DNA of 22,384 bases. It comes from a virus. The stretch covers positions 1 to 22,384 of the IMG/VR virus record IMGVR_UViG_3300007963_000054; one strand, written 5' to 3'. The notes beneath the pieces were generated by a model. The model worked only from the letters and a program-made list of their open reading frames with translations, did no database searches and was not told the DNA's origin. A program made the translations under genes and the position numbers. This document shows positions 1-8,978 of this stretch, piece by piece (position 1 is the first letter of the stretch; every line of letters starts with the position of its first letter).

Positions 1-1053
1 CCAGAAAGTATTGCTTCTATAAAATATAATGCACCTTTGGATTATGCTGCTCAAGGAAGGTGTGTTACTACTGAAGATTATAAGGTTGTTGTTAAAGGTC
101 TATACAACGATACGAAATCATTACAGGTGTGGGGTGGTGAGAGCGGTTCTTATGATACAAGTCTTGGAGTTGTGGATACTAAAGAATATGGTAAGGTTTT
201 TATTTCAATTAAATCTACCACAGGACAAATGCTCACAAAACAAGAAAAAAATGAAATTGTCGTAGGACTTGCAACGTATAAAGTTGCAGGCATAACACCA
301 GTTGTGGTTGATCCAGAAACAACGAAATTGATATTGAATACTACGTTTAAATATGATTCTAGTAAAACAACGGAAACTAATTCTAGTCTTGTCACTCTTG
401 TTACTAATACACTAACAACATACAACACAGATAACCTTAGTCAGTTTGATGGGATTTTCAGATTATCCAAAGTTCAAAGACTCATAGATGAAACAAATTC
501 TTCATTGTTAAGTAATATTACAACTGTAACTATTGCAAATACAATTACTCCTACTTTAAATTCAGCAACTTCTTATACATCAACCTTTAATAATGCTTTC
601 TATGCTCCGTATTCTGGTTACAATAAAGAAAAGGGTGGAGTGATTGCAACAACTGGCTTTAAAATACAGGGTGATACAGTTAATACAATGTTTTTTGATG
701 ATGATGGTGAGGGCAATTTAAGAATGTATTATCTTGTTGCTGGAGCTAGAGTTTACCAATTAATTAACGGAACTACTACTGTAGGAACAGTGGATTATGT
801 TAAAGGTACTGTAAAAACTGTTAGTCTTACCATTACAGATATAGGCAATGTGGATGGTGCAACTTCTACATCAATTCGCATTACAGCAATACCTAGTTCA
901 AATGATATAGTACCAGTTAGAAATCAGCTATTGGAAATTGATTTTGTCAATTCAGTTATAACAGGTGAGGTTGACACTATCGCTGTCAGTGATGCCAGTG
1001 CTGGTTCTACTTATCAAACAACTTCATCCGTAACATCAACATCGAGCTACTAA
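1..1053 (+). CDS. 6: Baseplate wedge subunit gp6 (T4-like), C-terminal part; 5' end outside window
   Basis: The reading frame is open from base 1 and ends at TAA 1051-1053, so the gene begins before the window and about 350 residues are visible. In T4, gp6 forms the inner ring of the baseplate wedge and carries a baseplate-J-like fold. Visible family features are the segment around 'NAPLDYAAQGRCVTTEDYK' (nt 31-93), equivalent to the T4 stretch in which an aromatic/Gln-rich loop precedes 'AVTAEDY'. 'VWGGE' (nt 127-141) and 'YGKVFISIK' (nt 187-213) follow, then the 'GITPVVVDP' strand and the 'LSQFDGIFRLSKVQRLID' segment near nt 436-490. The TTG at 37 is not a real start, because the conserved sequence continues upstream of it. 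The last ~20 residues are Ser/Thr-rich. The next gene starts one base after the stop, which suggests coupled translation. The family call is by recognition of these motifs and is strong. Confidence 0.9.
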   Translation, partial: PESIASIKYNAPLDYAAQGRCVTTEDYKVVVKGLYNDTKSLQVWGGESGSYDTSLGVVDTKEYGKVFISIKSTTGQMLTKQEKNEIVVGLATYKVAGITPVVVDPETTKLILNTTFKYDSSKTTETNSSLVTLVTNTLTTYNTDNLSQFDGIFRLSKVQRLIDETNSSLLSNITTVTIANTITPTLNSATSYTSTFNNAFYAPYSGYNKEKGGVIATTGFKIQGDTVNTMFFDDDGEGNLRMYYLVAGARVYQLINGTTTVGTVDYVKGTVKTVSLTITDIGNVDGATSTSIRITAIPSSNDIVPVRNQLLEIDFVNSVITGEVDTIAVSDASAGSTYQTTSSVTSTSSY

Positions 1054-1054
1054 A

Positions 1055-4000
1055 ATGTCACCATTTGATAACCCATATGCACTGACCTCAGAGCTAGAAA
1101 ATAAAATTAGTACTCAGCTGTCTGGCCAGATGCCGATGTTTGTTACTGATGAACATCCACTATTTGTAAAATTTTTAAAATATTACTATGAGTTTTTAGA
1201 AGCTGGTGAACTTACATTAATTGCGACCATAGATAACATTGCTCAAGAAACAGCTGCTTCAAATCTCATACTTGATGAAAATGGTGAGAAGATTGTTACA
1301 GAGAGGGGTGCTGGTACTCTTACAAAATTTGTAATTGGTGAAACAATAACTGGTGGTACTTCTAACGCAACTGCAAAAGTACTTGCTGAAGATTTAGCAA
1401 ATGGTAAAGTTTTTATAACTGCAAAAACTCAATTCATTAATGGTGAAACTGTAACAGGAGGAACTTCTAGTTCAACAGGTACAGTAACCAAATATAGAGC
1501 AAACCCTATACAAAATATTCAACAGTTGTTATCTTATGCTGATGTTGATAATACGATATATGATTTTCTAGATCAGCTTCGTGATTCTTTTATGAATTCT
1601 ATTCCAAAGAAACTTGCTGATGGAGTAGACACAAGAAACTTAGTTAAAAACATAAGAGAATTATACAGAGCGAAAGGTACTTCAGAAGGTCATAAAATTT
1701 TTATGAAGATGCTTCTTGGAGAATCTGCTGAAGTATTTTATCCAAATACTCGTATGATGCGTGTTTCTGACGGTAAGTGGAATCTAGTAACAAAAATAAG
1801 ATGCTCTCCCGGCAATAATGTTGAAGCTTCAGAGGTTGTGAATAGAACTCTTACTGGGCAAACTTCTGGTGCAACAGTTGTCATAAGTAATGCTGCAACT
1901 TTTTCTGAAACTGCTGATCCTATCATAGAGTTTGAGGTTGATGCTTCATCTCTTGTTGGAACTTTTGTTAATGGCGAAGTCTGTAAAGCTGTATCAAAAG
2001 AAACTGGTTATAATTATGATTTTACCATTAGACAGATTGTTAATGGTTTTACTTTAACAAATAATGGTATTTTATATTCTGTTAATGATCTTTTAGATAT
2101 TGATAGCAATACTGCGATAGGTAATGGTCTTGCTGCAGCTAAAGTTAAAACTATTAAGTCGGGTAGTATTTTTGATATTGTTGTTGATGATGCTGGAACA
2201 GGCTATAGAGAAGGTGAACCTCTTGTATTTACAACTTCAGAGGATGATGTGGATACTGCTACAGGTGTTGTTTCCATTCTTGAAGGCTCGTTACTATTAG
2301 ATGGTACAGCAGAAGTTTTAGACAATGGTGTTACGCAAACTTCAACGGATGCTGGAGACTTCATAGTTCTAGAAGAGGGTTCTGTTTTTCATGAAAATGA
2401 ATGGTCATTCGTATTAGAAGATGGTACACTCAATGCTCCATATGCGGTATATGGAATTGATATCTCATATAGTGATACAAAAGGTTATTATTATCCTCTT
2501 TATCTTAATCTTCAAGATGCTGAAAGCTCAACTATAACAAAAGCAAAAGCAACCACTAACGGAAAAATAACTGATTCAAAAACTTTGGTTCTAGATGGTA
2601 ATAGTGGAACTATTGCAGTTGATATGGTGGTCTTTGGTGAGGGCCTCGATCCTAGTGCAACTATCAAAGTTGCAACTGTAACAGATCAAAATAATATAAT
2701 TTTGGATACAACAGTAACACTTGCTGATGATGTTGTATTATCTTTTAGATCAATTAAAACAGCAGTTCATACTCATAAATTTTTAGAGTTTCCTAACGAA
2801 ACTTTTTATATGCCATCTTCATCAACTAATCATCATAAGGACAGTTATGATTCCAGTACATATGATTTATATGTGAAACATTTACGATTAGATAGCACTG
2901 AGATTGCTGGTTATTCAGAAGCATCTGGCAGTCGTATTGCAGCAGAGTATGGAACTTCCAGACCTGTATCAAGAGATACTTACGGAACCAGTGCAGATAG
3001 AATTGGTCTTGAAGAAGGTTCTACAACAACTGAATCCAGTAGAGGAAGTATTGGTAGAGCAGTAGTAACTGATTCTGGTGGTGGTTATACTTCGTTACCA
3101 ACCGTTTCAGTATCAACTGGTGACGGTACAAGCACAAAACTACTAGCAACTACAACCGACATTGGAGGTGTTGATAGTGTTGAATTAACCAATATTGGTT
3201 TCAAATATTTTGAAGCACCGCAATCTGATTTTAGGGCAAACTTTGTTCTTAAAGATGTAACAGGAACATTTGCTGTAGATAATACGTTAACCACACACAC
3301 AGGAACGGTTAGAAGTTGGAATTCTAATACACAGGTTCTACAAGTAAGCATAGAAGATAATATAAGAGTTGCACTTAATATTCCTTCTTCAATTGCTATT
3401 GGTTTGGAAGATGGGCTTATTACCCACAATTCTGCTGATGGGAATCAAAACCTATTACAATTAGAAAATATTCTTGATGAAGGTGATCAGATAGTTGATG
3501 CTGATGGCAATCGAATTGTTACAGATGCTTTAGGAACGAGTGATGAATATCTTGTATTAGAATCTGGAAATGGGGAAACTGCTGGTAGTGCTATTATAAT
3601 GGAATCTGAGGATGCAACATATTTTCCACCTATTTCATTAGAATCTGCAACGGATACAACTGATGATGGCGGACATATCGTAAATGAAGGTTCTAGTGAT
3701 AACATTCTTACAGAGACAGCTGTATCAAAGGGTGATTCAACTGGTGGGCAACAAAATCAAAGAATATTAACAGAGTCATCCCAAAGAACTGAAGATGATT
3801 TTGGACCAATTGATTCTACTGATAATTTAACAGAAATCCGTGAGCTTGGCAGTGTATTTAATATCGGGGAACCTTTAAAATTTAATGGTGCAATCGTTGA
3901 GATTGGTGGTGCAATTCTTTTAGATGGTACAGATGCAAGTGGTACGGATGGCGGTAGTCAAATCCAGCATGAAGCTTTTGATGAAAGTAACAGTATTATT

Positions 4001-6391
4001 ATTAACGGCACGGATTCTGATTTATCAGATGCAAATGACGAGATTATATTAGAGTCTGGTTCTTTACCATCAGCTGGCAGTGTTGCGATTGATGGAACAA
4101 ACAGTTCCAGTTTTCATGCTGGTGATAATATTATTAATGAAGCAACTGGTATAGATTATTCTGCTGGAACAACAGTCATAACCGATAGTGGTGGAGCATC
4201 TGGAACGATTGTTAATGCTGATGTTGCAAAAGGTAATTTGTCTGTTGGTGTGACTACTGAAACATATGGTTCTTACGGAACTGATGTTGCCAGTCGTATC
4301 AGTGAAGATTTAATCCGTATACAGGATTCATATTATTATCAAGATTTTTCCTATGAGGTGCAAACTGCATCTGGAACAAATAGTTACATAAACGAACTTA
4401 GAAAAGCAGTACATCCAGCTGGATTTGTACCATTTGGTAAAGTTAGTATAGCAAGTTCTATTTCTGCTGCTATAGGAACGGTTGGTTCTAGTCTTGGTGG
4501 CGGTTATACTTCCGATACCGATACCTATTCACCGATACTTGCTTCCACTCTTGAAGTTATATTCTCTGAGACAATGCAACGCAGACTTAAAGCTATTGAT
4601 ATTGGTATTGGTAGTTTTGAAGAAGCAATTATATTGGAAAGTGAAGAGAACGCAAATAATGTTGGTGACACCATTGTTCTGAATGGTACAGATTCTTCAA
4701 GCACTAATGCTGGGGATTCCATACTAGCAGAAACACAACTTTTTGTTTTCCCCGACTTTGAGGGTATAGAACTTGAACATCAAACAGATACGAGTGCTGG
4801 TGGATACGGCCGTGTCATTCTTAATGGAACAGATGCATCATCTTCTAATGCTGGTGATATAATAATATCTGAAAGTGCAGAGGCATTATCAAACAATCTG
4901 GTTCTTGATAGTTATGAGGACAGTAATCATTTTGTAAGAACTGATGCTGGTAGTGACATATTATTAGATGGAACAGATTCAAGCTCTAGTAATTCTGGCA
5001 GTGCGATAGAATTAGAAGACCCTGTTTCTGACGGTAATGTAAAAATTGGTTTACAGACAATTGATAAAGATAAATTGTCAACACTTCTAAATGAAGATGG
5101 TGGAGATCAACAACTTGAAACCGCATTTGAGGGGGATGGACCAGATCACGAAACAGCTATAGTTTCCTTTATAAGCAGAAGAATTCAAATAGCAGATGCT
5201 CTACCAAGACATCTTTCCACTGGTGCTGTTACAATTGCAAGAGCAGGGTTTTCTAAAAGGGGTTCCATAGAACTAGAAGGTGCTCAAGAAAAAGGTAAAC
5301 TGTTAATTAATCTTGCTGAAACTGAAAGTGTAACTTATGCAACGCATACACATTCTGCTGGAGAAGGTTTTGCATTAGAGGATGGTACAGACCTTGATAG
5401 AGATAATTCATTTAGTTTTGTAGATATTGATAACTATCGAAATGATAAAATTGTTTTAGATGGACATAACGATTTGATTATTTTAAATGGCACTGATGGT
5501 AGTTCTTCTAATGCTGGTGATAATCTTATTTTAAATGCTACTGATGGTAGCGCTTCTAACGATGGAAGTAACATAGTATTTGATTCTGAATTTACAACTG
5601 GTCATAATATTTTGACAGAAGATGCTACAGATGCAAATTCCAGTGCCGGTGCTGATATTTTAGTTACCGAAGATATTTTTAGTGGCTCAGTATTCTTAGA
5701 TAATATTCAACGTAGTGATTTGATACTTATGGATGATGCTATCACGGATGCTACAGGTGGTAAAAGAAATAGTGATATAGATGGAACAGCAATTCTTTTG
5801 GAAGGAAGTGCTGGCACAGTCGCATGTAGACAAGAAGATGGAACACAAGTTGCGACCACATTTGGAGATCGTATTTTACTTGAGGGAGGTATTGGTTGGA
5901 ATGATCAATTAATGATAGATGTTCCTGATAGAATTGCAGCAGAAGAGGGTAGTAATAAGGGAACAATACCATTTAAAAATTATACCATATCAAAAACAGA
6001 ACCTTTAACAAGATCAGCTGAAATTAAAGGTCGAGATATAGGTCAGATATCATTAGAGGATGAAGCAGATGAAGTAACTAACATTAGGTTAGAAGGTCAT
6101 GGAGATGCTACAGGTATTATCATAATGAATGGTATCAACATAAGTTCTGAAGAAGAAGGTAATCCTATAGCAATGGAAAAACCTCATGATATTCCAATAC
6201 ATCATGGAACAGGTAGTGTTATTCTTAATGGTACTGATGGTAGTTCTACTAATGCTGGTGATCAAATAACATTTGAAGCAGGAACATTTGAAGAATTTGA
6301 AAGAAACTTCCCAACTCTTGTTCCTGCCCGTTGGGATTCAAAAAATACTACGTTTGATACGACTAATATAACATTTGATAACATAGATTAA
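1055..6391 (+). CDS. Large repetitive baseplate/tail structural protein (1778 aa), between gp6 and later baseplate genes
   Basis: The protein is very large and has a conserved head and a repetitive body. Residues ~27-50 ('MPMFVTDEHPLFVKFLKYYY' and on) and ~203-243 ('LYRAKGTSEGHKIFMKMLLG', then 'MMRVSDGKW') match the N-terminal region I know from large structural proteins of marine T4-like phages. That region probably anchors to the baseplate. Between them lie two 'GETxTGGTS' beta motifs (nt ~1327-1500). Residues ~570-610 hold a His-rich stretch ending 'YDLYVKHLRL'. From about residue 955 on there are some ten degenerate NGTD..S.NAGD units. The C-terminus reads 'VPARWDSKNTTFDTTNITFD'. The position after gp6 is that of T4 gene 7, but I see no direct gp7 signature, so I leave the symbol empty. 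ATG 1055 is one base after the gp6 stop and has no strong Shine-Dalgarno, consistent with coupling. A structural role is likely; whether it is a wedge or a fibre protein is unclear. Confidence 0.75.
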   Translation: MSPFDNPYALTSELENKISTQLSGQMPMFVTDEHPLFVKFLKYYYEFLEAGELTLIATIDNIAQETAASNLILDENGEKIVTERGAGTLTKFVIGETITGGTSNATAKVLAEDLANGKVFITAKTQFINGETVTGGTSSSTGTVTKYRANPIQNIQQLLSYADVDNTIYDFLDQLRDSFMNSIPKKLADGVDTRNLVKNIRELYRAKGTSEGHKIFMKMLLGESAEVFYPNTRMMRVSDGKWNLVTKIRCSPGNNVEASEVVNRTLTGQTSGATVVISNAATFSETADPIIEFEVDASSLVGTFVNGEVCKAVSKETGYNYDFTIRQIVNGFTLTNNGILYSVNDLLDIDSNTAIGNGLAAAKVKTIKSGSIFDIVVDDAGTGYREGEPLVFTTSEDDVDTATGVVSILEGSLLLDGTAEVLDNGVTQTSTDAGDFIVLEEGSVFHENEWSFVLEDGTLNAPYAVYGIDISYSDTKGYYYPLYLNLQDAESSTITKAKATTNGKITDSKTLVLDGNSGTIAVDMVVFGEGLDPSATIKVATVTDQNNIILDTTVTLADDVVLSFRSIKTAVHTHKFLEFPNETFYMPSSSTNHHKDSYDSSTYDLYVKHLRLDSTEIAGYSEASGSRIAAEYGTSRPVSRDTYGTSADRIGLEEGSTTTESSRGSIGRAVVTDSGGGYTSLPTVSVSTGDGTSTKLLATTTDIGGVDSVELTNIGFKYFEAPQSDFRANFVLKDVTGTFAVDNTLTTHTGTVRSWNSNTQVLQVSIEDNIRVALNIPSSIAIGLEDGLITHNSADGNQNLLQLENILDEGDQIVDADGNRIVTDALGTSDEYLVLESGNGETAGSAIIMESEDATYFPPISLESATDTTDDGGHIVNEGSSDNILTETAVSKGDSTGGQQNQRILTESSQRTEDDFGPIDSTDNLTEIRELGSVFNIGEPLKFNGAIVEIGGAILLDGTDASGTDGGSQIQHEAFDESNSIIINGTDSDLSDANDEIILESGSLPSAGSVAIDGTNSSSFHAGDNIINEATGIDYSAGTTVITDSGGASGTIVNADVAKGNLSVGVTTETYGSYGTDVASRISEDLIRIQDSYYYQDFSYEVQTASGTNSYINELRKAVHPAGFVPFGKVSIASSISAAIGTVGSSLGGGYTSDTDTYSPILASTLEVIFSETMQRRLKAIDIGIGSFEEAIILESEENANNVGDTIVLNGTDSSSTNAGDSILAETQLFVFPDFEGIELEHQTDTSAGGYGRVILNGTDASSSNAGDIIISESAEALSNNLVLDSYEDSNHFVRTDAGSDILLDGTDSSSSNSGSAIELEDPVSDGNVKIGLQTIDKDKLSTLLNEDGGDQQLETAFEGDGPDHETAIVSFISRRIQIADALPRHLSTGAVTIARAGFSKRGSIELEGAQEKGKLLINLAETESVTYATHTHSAGEGFALEDGTDLDRDNSFSFVDIDNYRNDKIVLDGHNDLIILNGTDGSSSNAGDNLILNATDGSASNDGSNIVFDSEFTTGHNILTEDATDANSSAGADILVTEDIFSGSVFLDNIQRSDLILMDDAITDATGGKRNSDIDGTAILLEGSAGTVACRQEDGTQVATTFGDRILLEGGIGWNDQLMIDVPDRIAAEEGSNKGTIPFKNYTISKTEPLTRSAEIKGRDIGQISLEDEADEVTNIRLEGHGDATGIIIMNGINISSEEEGNPIAMEKPHDIPIHHGTGSVILNGTDGSSTNAGDQITFEAGTFEEFERNFPTLVPARWDSKNTTFDTTNITFDNID
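3914..6281 (+). repeat. Degenerate NGTD..S.NAGD protein repeats inside the 1055-6391 gene
   Basis: About ten to eleven units of roughly 20 codons share the pattern I-hydrophobic-L-(N/D)-G-T-D-x-S-S-x-N-A-G-D-x-I-x-x-E. They begin near nt 3914, 3994, 4083, 4673, 4816, 4960, 5478, 5528, 5611 (weak), 6121 (weak) and 6219. The best-preserved are those at 4673, 4816, 5478 and 6219. Spacing is irregular (about 50 to 530 bases), so this is not a simple tandem array. Codon choice differs between units, so the repeats are conserved as protein rather than as DNA. Asp/Asn-rich turns between short strands suggest a beta structure that may bind calcium; this is inference. The same motif recurs once in the DUF4815 gene near nt 12658-12770. 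Confidence 0.8.
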
Positions 6392-6395
6392 TCGT

Positions 6396-6403
6396 TATAA
6401 ATA
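6396..6403 (+). promoter_or_regulatory. T4-type late promoter element TATAAATA for the gp10-like gene
   Basis: This is a perfect match to the T4 late -10 element, recognised in T4 by RNA polymerase carrying gp55 with the gp33 co-activator and gp45 clamp. By T4 geometry the transcript would start near 6409. That leaves a short leader with a good Shine-Dalgarno (AGGAAG, 6416-6421) five bases before ATG 6427. The element lies in one of the few true intergenic gaps, just after the stop of the 1778-residue protein, which favours function over chance. Confidence 0.75.
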
Positions 6404-6426
6404 ATAAAGAATAAAAGGAAGTAAGG

Positions 6427-6699
6427 ATGGCATATCAATCACTTAATATAGGAACAACAGGTGGTGACGGCACTGGTGATACTATTCGTGTCGGTGGTGA
6501 TAAAATCAATGATAACTTTTCAGAGATTTATACCCTTTTAGGTGATGGAACTGATCTTAGTAGTGGTATAAGTGCTACTGCAAGTGTAATCACCTTAACC
6601 TCGCCAACTATAACCACACCAACAATTGCAGAAATTGATTCAGGCTCTACCATCACTTTGGATGCAACCACTGATATTGTTCTTGATGCAGACGGTTGA
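6427..6699 (+). CDS. gp10-like baseplate fibre protein, N-terminal fragment (90 aa) ending at an in-frame TGA
   Basis: Residues 3-40 ('YQSLNIGTTGGDGTGDTIRV' followed by 'GGDKINDNFSEIYTLLGDGTD') match the N-terminus of T4 gp10, which has NIG..DDGTGD..R.GG.KINENFDELY. In T4 gp10 and its relatives this part attaches the fibre to the baseplate. A good ribosome site precedes the ATG (AGGAAG at 6416-6421). The frame meets TGA at codon 91 (6697-6699). The same frame then continues open to 8568, and the sequence directly after the stop (D-I-F-F-K-D-D-G-T-T-F-G) continues the fibre-repeat pattern. I therefore read 6427-8568 as one gene of 713 sense codons with one interrupting stop: a nonsense mutation, a base error, or a stop that is read through. 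If the stop is real, only a 90-residue anchor piece is made. Confidence 0.85.
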   Translation: MAYQSLNIGTTGGDGTGDTIRVGGDKINDNFSEIYTLLGDGTDLSSGISATASVITLTSPTITTPTIAEIDSGSTITLDATTDIVLDADG

Positions 6700-6759
6700 G
6701 ATATCTTTTTTAAGGATGATGGAACTACGTTTGGCTCTGCAACAAATACTTCTGGTAAT

Positions 6760-8568
6760 TTGATCATCAAATCTGGTACAACAACAGCTGCAACATTTAG
6801 TGGTGCCAATGTAACACTTGCTGGTACTGTTGCCTCTACTGGTGTTCTTACTGCTAATGCTGGCGTGGTAATAGATAATTTTACAATTGATGGTGCAGAG
6901 ATTGATCTATCTTCTGGTGATTTAGAAATTGATGTTGCCGGAGATATAACACTTAATGCAGATGGTGGTGATTGGAACTTTAATGACGATACTGCATCAA
7001 TATTAAAAATTACTAATAGTTCAGGCGATGTTATTTTTAAACCAACCACAGACGCAAAAGATATTATTTTTCAACAGTATGATGGAACGGAAGTTGCAAG
7101 AATAGAAGACGGTGTTCAACTTAATGTAAGTGCAACTACAGCATCCTCAAGCACCACAACTGGTGCGTTGATTGTTGGTGGAGGTGCTGGTATTGCTGCT
7201 GACCTTTCTGTTGGAGATGATATTAATCTTCTCTCAGATAGTGCAGCTATATTTTTTGGTGCTGATAAAGATATTGTGGTTTCCCATAATGCTGATGTCG
7301 GGCTGTTTATAAAAAATGCAAATACTGGTGATGATAAACCAATTGTTCTTAATCTACAAACTGGTGAAACGGATATTCAAGCTTCTGATGTATTAGGAAG
7401 TATTAGATTTAATGCTCCAGACGAGGGCACAGGAACAGATGCCCTATTAGTTGGTGCTGCTATTGATGCTATTTCAGAAGGTAATTTTAGTTCTTCAAAT
7501 AATGCAACAAAATTAGCATTTAGAACTGGCGCAAGTGAAACTGCGACAGAGAAAATGGCTTTGACTTCTGGTGGTAATTTACAATTACCTACTGATACCA
7601 CTGTTCTTAGTTTTGGTGCAGATAGTGAGGTTACTTTAACGCACGTTCACAATACTGGTTTGCTTTTGAATAGCACAAACGTCATTCAGTTTAACGATGC
7701 AAGTCAGAATATTGGGGCTCCAAGTGCAACCGTTCTGGATATCAATGCTACAGATGAGATCGAACTTAACGCAACTCTTGCTGATGTCAATGCAAACCTA
7801 GATGTTTCTGGAACTTATACTGGTGGTGGATTGATGACCACTGGTGGAAACATTGTTATTCCAGATGCTGGAAATATTGGTTCTGCCAGTGATACGGATG
7901 CTATCGCAATTGCTTCTGGTGGGAGTGTAACATTTAGTCAGGCTCCAGTATTTCCTGATGGTTCTATTAATATTCGAGATTTGGATATTGATGGTGCTGC
8001 TGCGACATCAACTCTTGCTGATGCAGACCTGTTTATTGTTGATGACGGTGCAGGGGGAACAAACAATAAGGTAACTGCTACTAATGTAAGAGAATATATG
8101 GGTTTTGGTAGTGGTACTGTTATGTTGTTTCATCAATCTTCTGCCCCTACAGGGTGGACAAAATTAACAGCAACAAGCACTGAAGCACTTGCTGATGCAG
8201 CAATAAGGGTTATTGGAACTACTTCTTATAATGCTGGTGTGAATGGTACTGTAGCATTTGAAACCGCATTTGCAAGTAAATCTGTTGCTGGTAATATTGC
8301 TGGTAACACCGCTGCAACTACATTGCAACTTGCACAAATTCCATCTCATTCTCACTCCCTTGCTGCCAGTCCTAGTACGGCCGATAATAAACAATCTGGA
8401 GCCAAACCTACGGCAAGCAGCAATTCTGGACTTAACTCAGGTGCGAACACTGGCAGTGCTGGTAGTGGGCAATCTCATACTCATGGCGTAGGTAACTTTG
8501 CTTTTACTGGTACAGCAATTGATATGGATGTTAAATTTATTGATGTTATTGCTGCAAGTAAGGATTAA
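6760..8568 (+). CDS. gp10-like fibre/tail-collar protein, C-terminal part, continuous in frame with 6427-6699
   Basis: The frame is open from 6700. TTG 6760 is merely the first possible start and has no Shine-Dalgarno, so this is probably not an independent gene. From the N-terminal side the protein shows fibre repeats ('IIKSGTTTAATFSGANVTLA'), a 'TTGALIVGGGAGIAADLSVG' module (~nt 7150-7215), and a module ending 'NATKLAFRTGASETATEKMA' (~nt 7500-7560). Next is a copy of the ~135-residue repeat also found in the 17599-19836 gene (nt ~7590-7920). The C-terminal tail-collar domain starts at 'GTVMLFHQSSAPTGWTKL' (~nt 8116) and carries 'IPSHSHS' and 'QSHTHGVG', His-x-His pairs of the kind that bind metal in T4 gp12 and gp37. 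It ends 'MDVKFIDVIAASKD'. The likely role is a baseplate-attached short fibre or adhesin. Without its N-terminal anchor the product would probably not assemble. Confidence 0.8.
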   Translation: MIIKSGTTTAATFSGANVTLAGTVASTGVLTANAGVVIDNFTIDGAEIDLSSGDLEIDVAGDITLNADGGDWNFNDDTASILKITNSSGDVIFKPTTDAKDIIFQQYDGTEVARIEDGVQLNVSATTASSSTTTGALIVGGGAGIAADLSVGDDINLLSDSAAIFFGADKDIVVSHNADVGLFIKNANTGDDKPIVLNLQTGETDIQASDVLGSIRFNAPDEGTGTDALLVGAAIDAISEGNFSSSNNATKLAFRTGASETATEKMALTSGGNLQLPTDTTVLSFGADSEVTLTHVHNTGLLLNSTNVIQFNDASQNIGAPSATVLDINATDEIELNATLADVNANLDVSGTYTGGGLMTTGGNIVIPDAGNIGSASDTDAIAIASGGSVTFSQAPVFPDGSINIRDLDIDGAAATSTLADADLFIVDDGAGGTNNKVTATNVREYMGFGSGTVMLFHQSSAPTGWTKLTATSTEALADAAIRVIGTTSYNAGVNGTVAFETAFASKSVAGNIAGNTAATTLQLAQIPSHSHSLAASPSTADNKQSGAKPTASSNSGLNSGANTGSAGSGQSHTHGVGNFAFTGTAIDMDVKFIDVIAASKD

Positions 8569-8580
8569 TAGGAGAATAGA

Positions 8581-8955
8581 ATGAGAGTTCAAATAATGCC
8601 CGCAGATGATATGGTTTCTATGGGCGACCATGCATTTAATGATTTTGATATGTCGGAAGTGCCCGGCTATCCAGATTTTCCTACAGGTTCTATACATTGT
8701 ATTCATTGGGATACAGACTTGGGCCAAGGAGAAGTAGAATTTTCTGATGATCCTTTTGATGACATTGAGTGCCCAAACAATGAAAAGATAACAACACTAC
8801 CAGATTGGGCAAATAAATTAATTGCAGCACATGGGCGTAAGTTAATAGAATGGGAAGAAGAACAAATTGCAGAAGATGAACCAGAAGAAAGAGAACTACC
8901 AAACAGGGTATTAGTAAGGAGATTAGAAGCGTTAGAACAACTTAACGACTCTTAA
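8581..8955 (+). CDS. Small acidic protein, possible fibre-assembly helper
   Basis: The product is 124 residues. The start has a clear Shine-Dalgarno (AGGAG, 8570-8574) six bases upstream and the gene follows the collar gene by 12 bases. The middle, 'IHCIHWDTDLGQGEVEF' (residues ~38-54), resembles a short segment seen in many small phage proteins encoded next to tail fibres ('HAVQW....GEVEF'). The C-terminal third is a charged Glu-rich helix ('LIEWEEEQIAEDEPEERELP') that could form a coiled coil. Position after a collar-type adhesin and this architecture suggest a tail-fibre assembly chaperone or similar factor; that is inference from context. No membrane segment or signal peptide is visible. 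Confidence 0.6.
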   Translation: MRVQIMPADDMVSMGDHAFNDFDMSEVPGYPDFPTGSIHCIHWDTDLGQGEVEFSDDPFDDIECPNNEKITTLPDWANKLIAAHGRKLIEWEEEQIAEDEPEERELPNRVLVRRLEALEQLNDS

Positions 8956-8978
8956 AAATATATTATGGAAAGTGAAAA

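Noticed and set aside
37-39. TTG 37 as the start of the first gene
   Set aside because: The conserved gp6 sequence is already present upstream from base 1 in the same frame, so the gene is simply cut by the window edge.
6702-6713. Run of T followed by A (ctttttta) resembling a -1 frameshift slippery site
   Set aside because: It lies after the TGA, its codon phase does not fit the X-XXY-YYZ pattern in this frame, and the frame is the same on both sides of the stop, so no frameshift is needed.
8164-8394. Cysteine-rich minus-strand open frame
   Set aside because: It is the reverse of Ala/Thr codons (gca, aca) in the tail-collar gene; the cysteine content is a coding-shadow effect.
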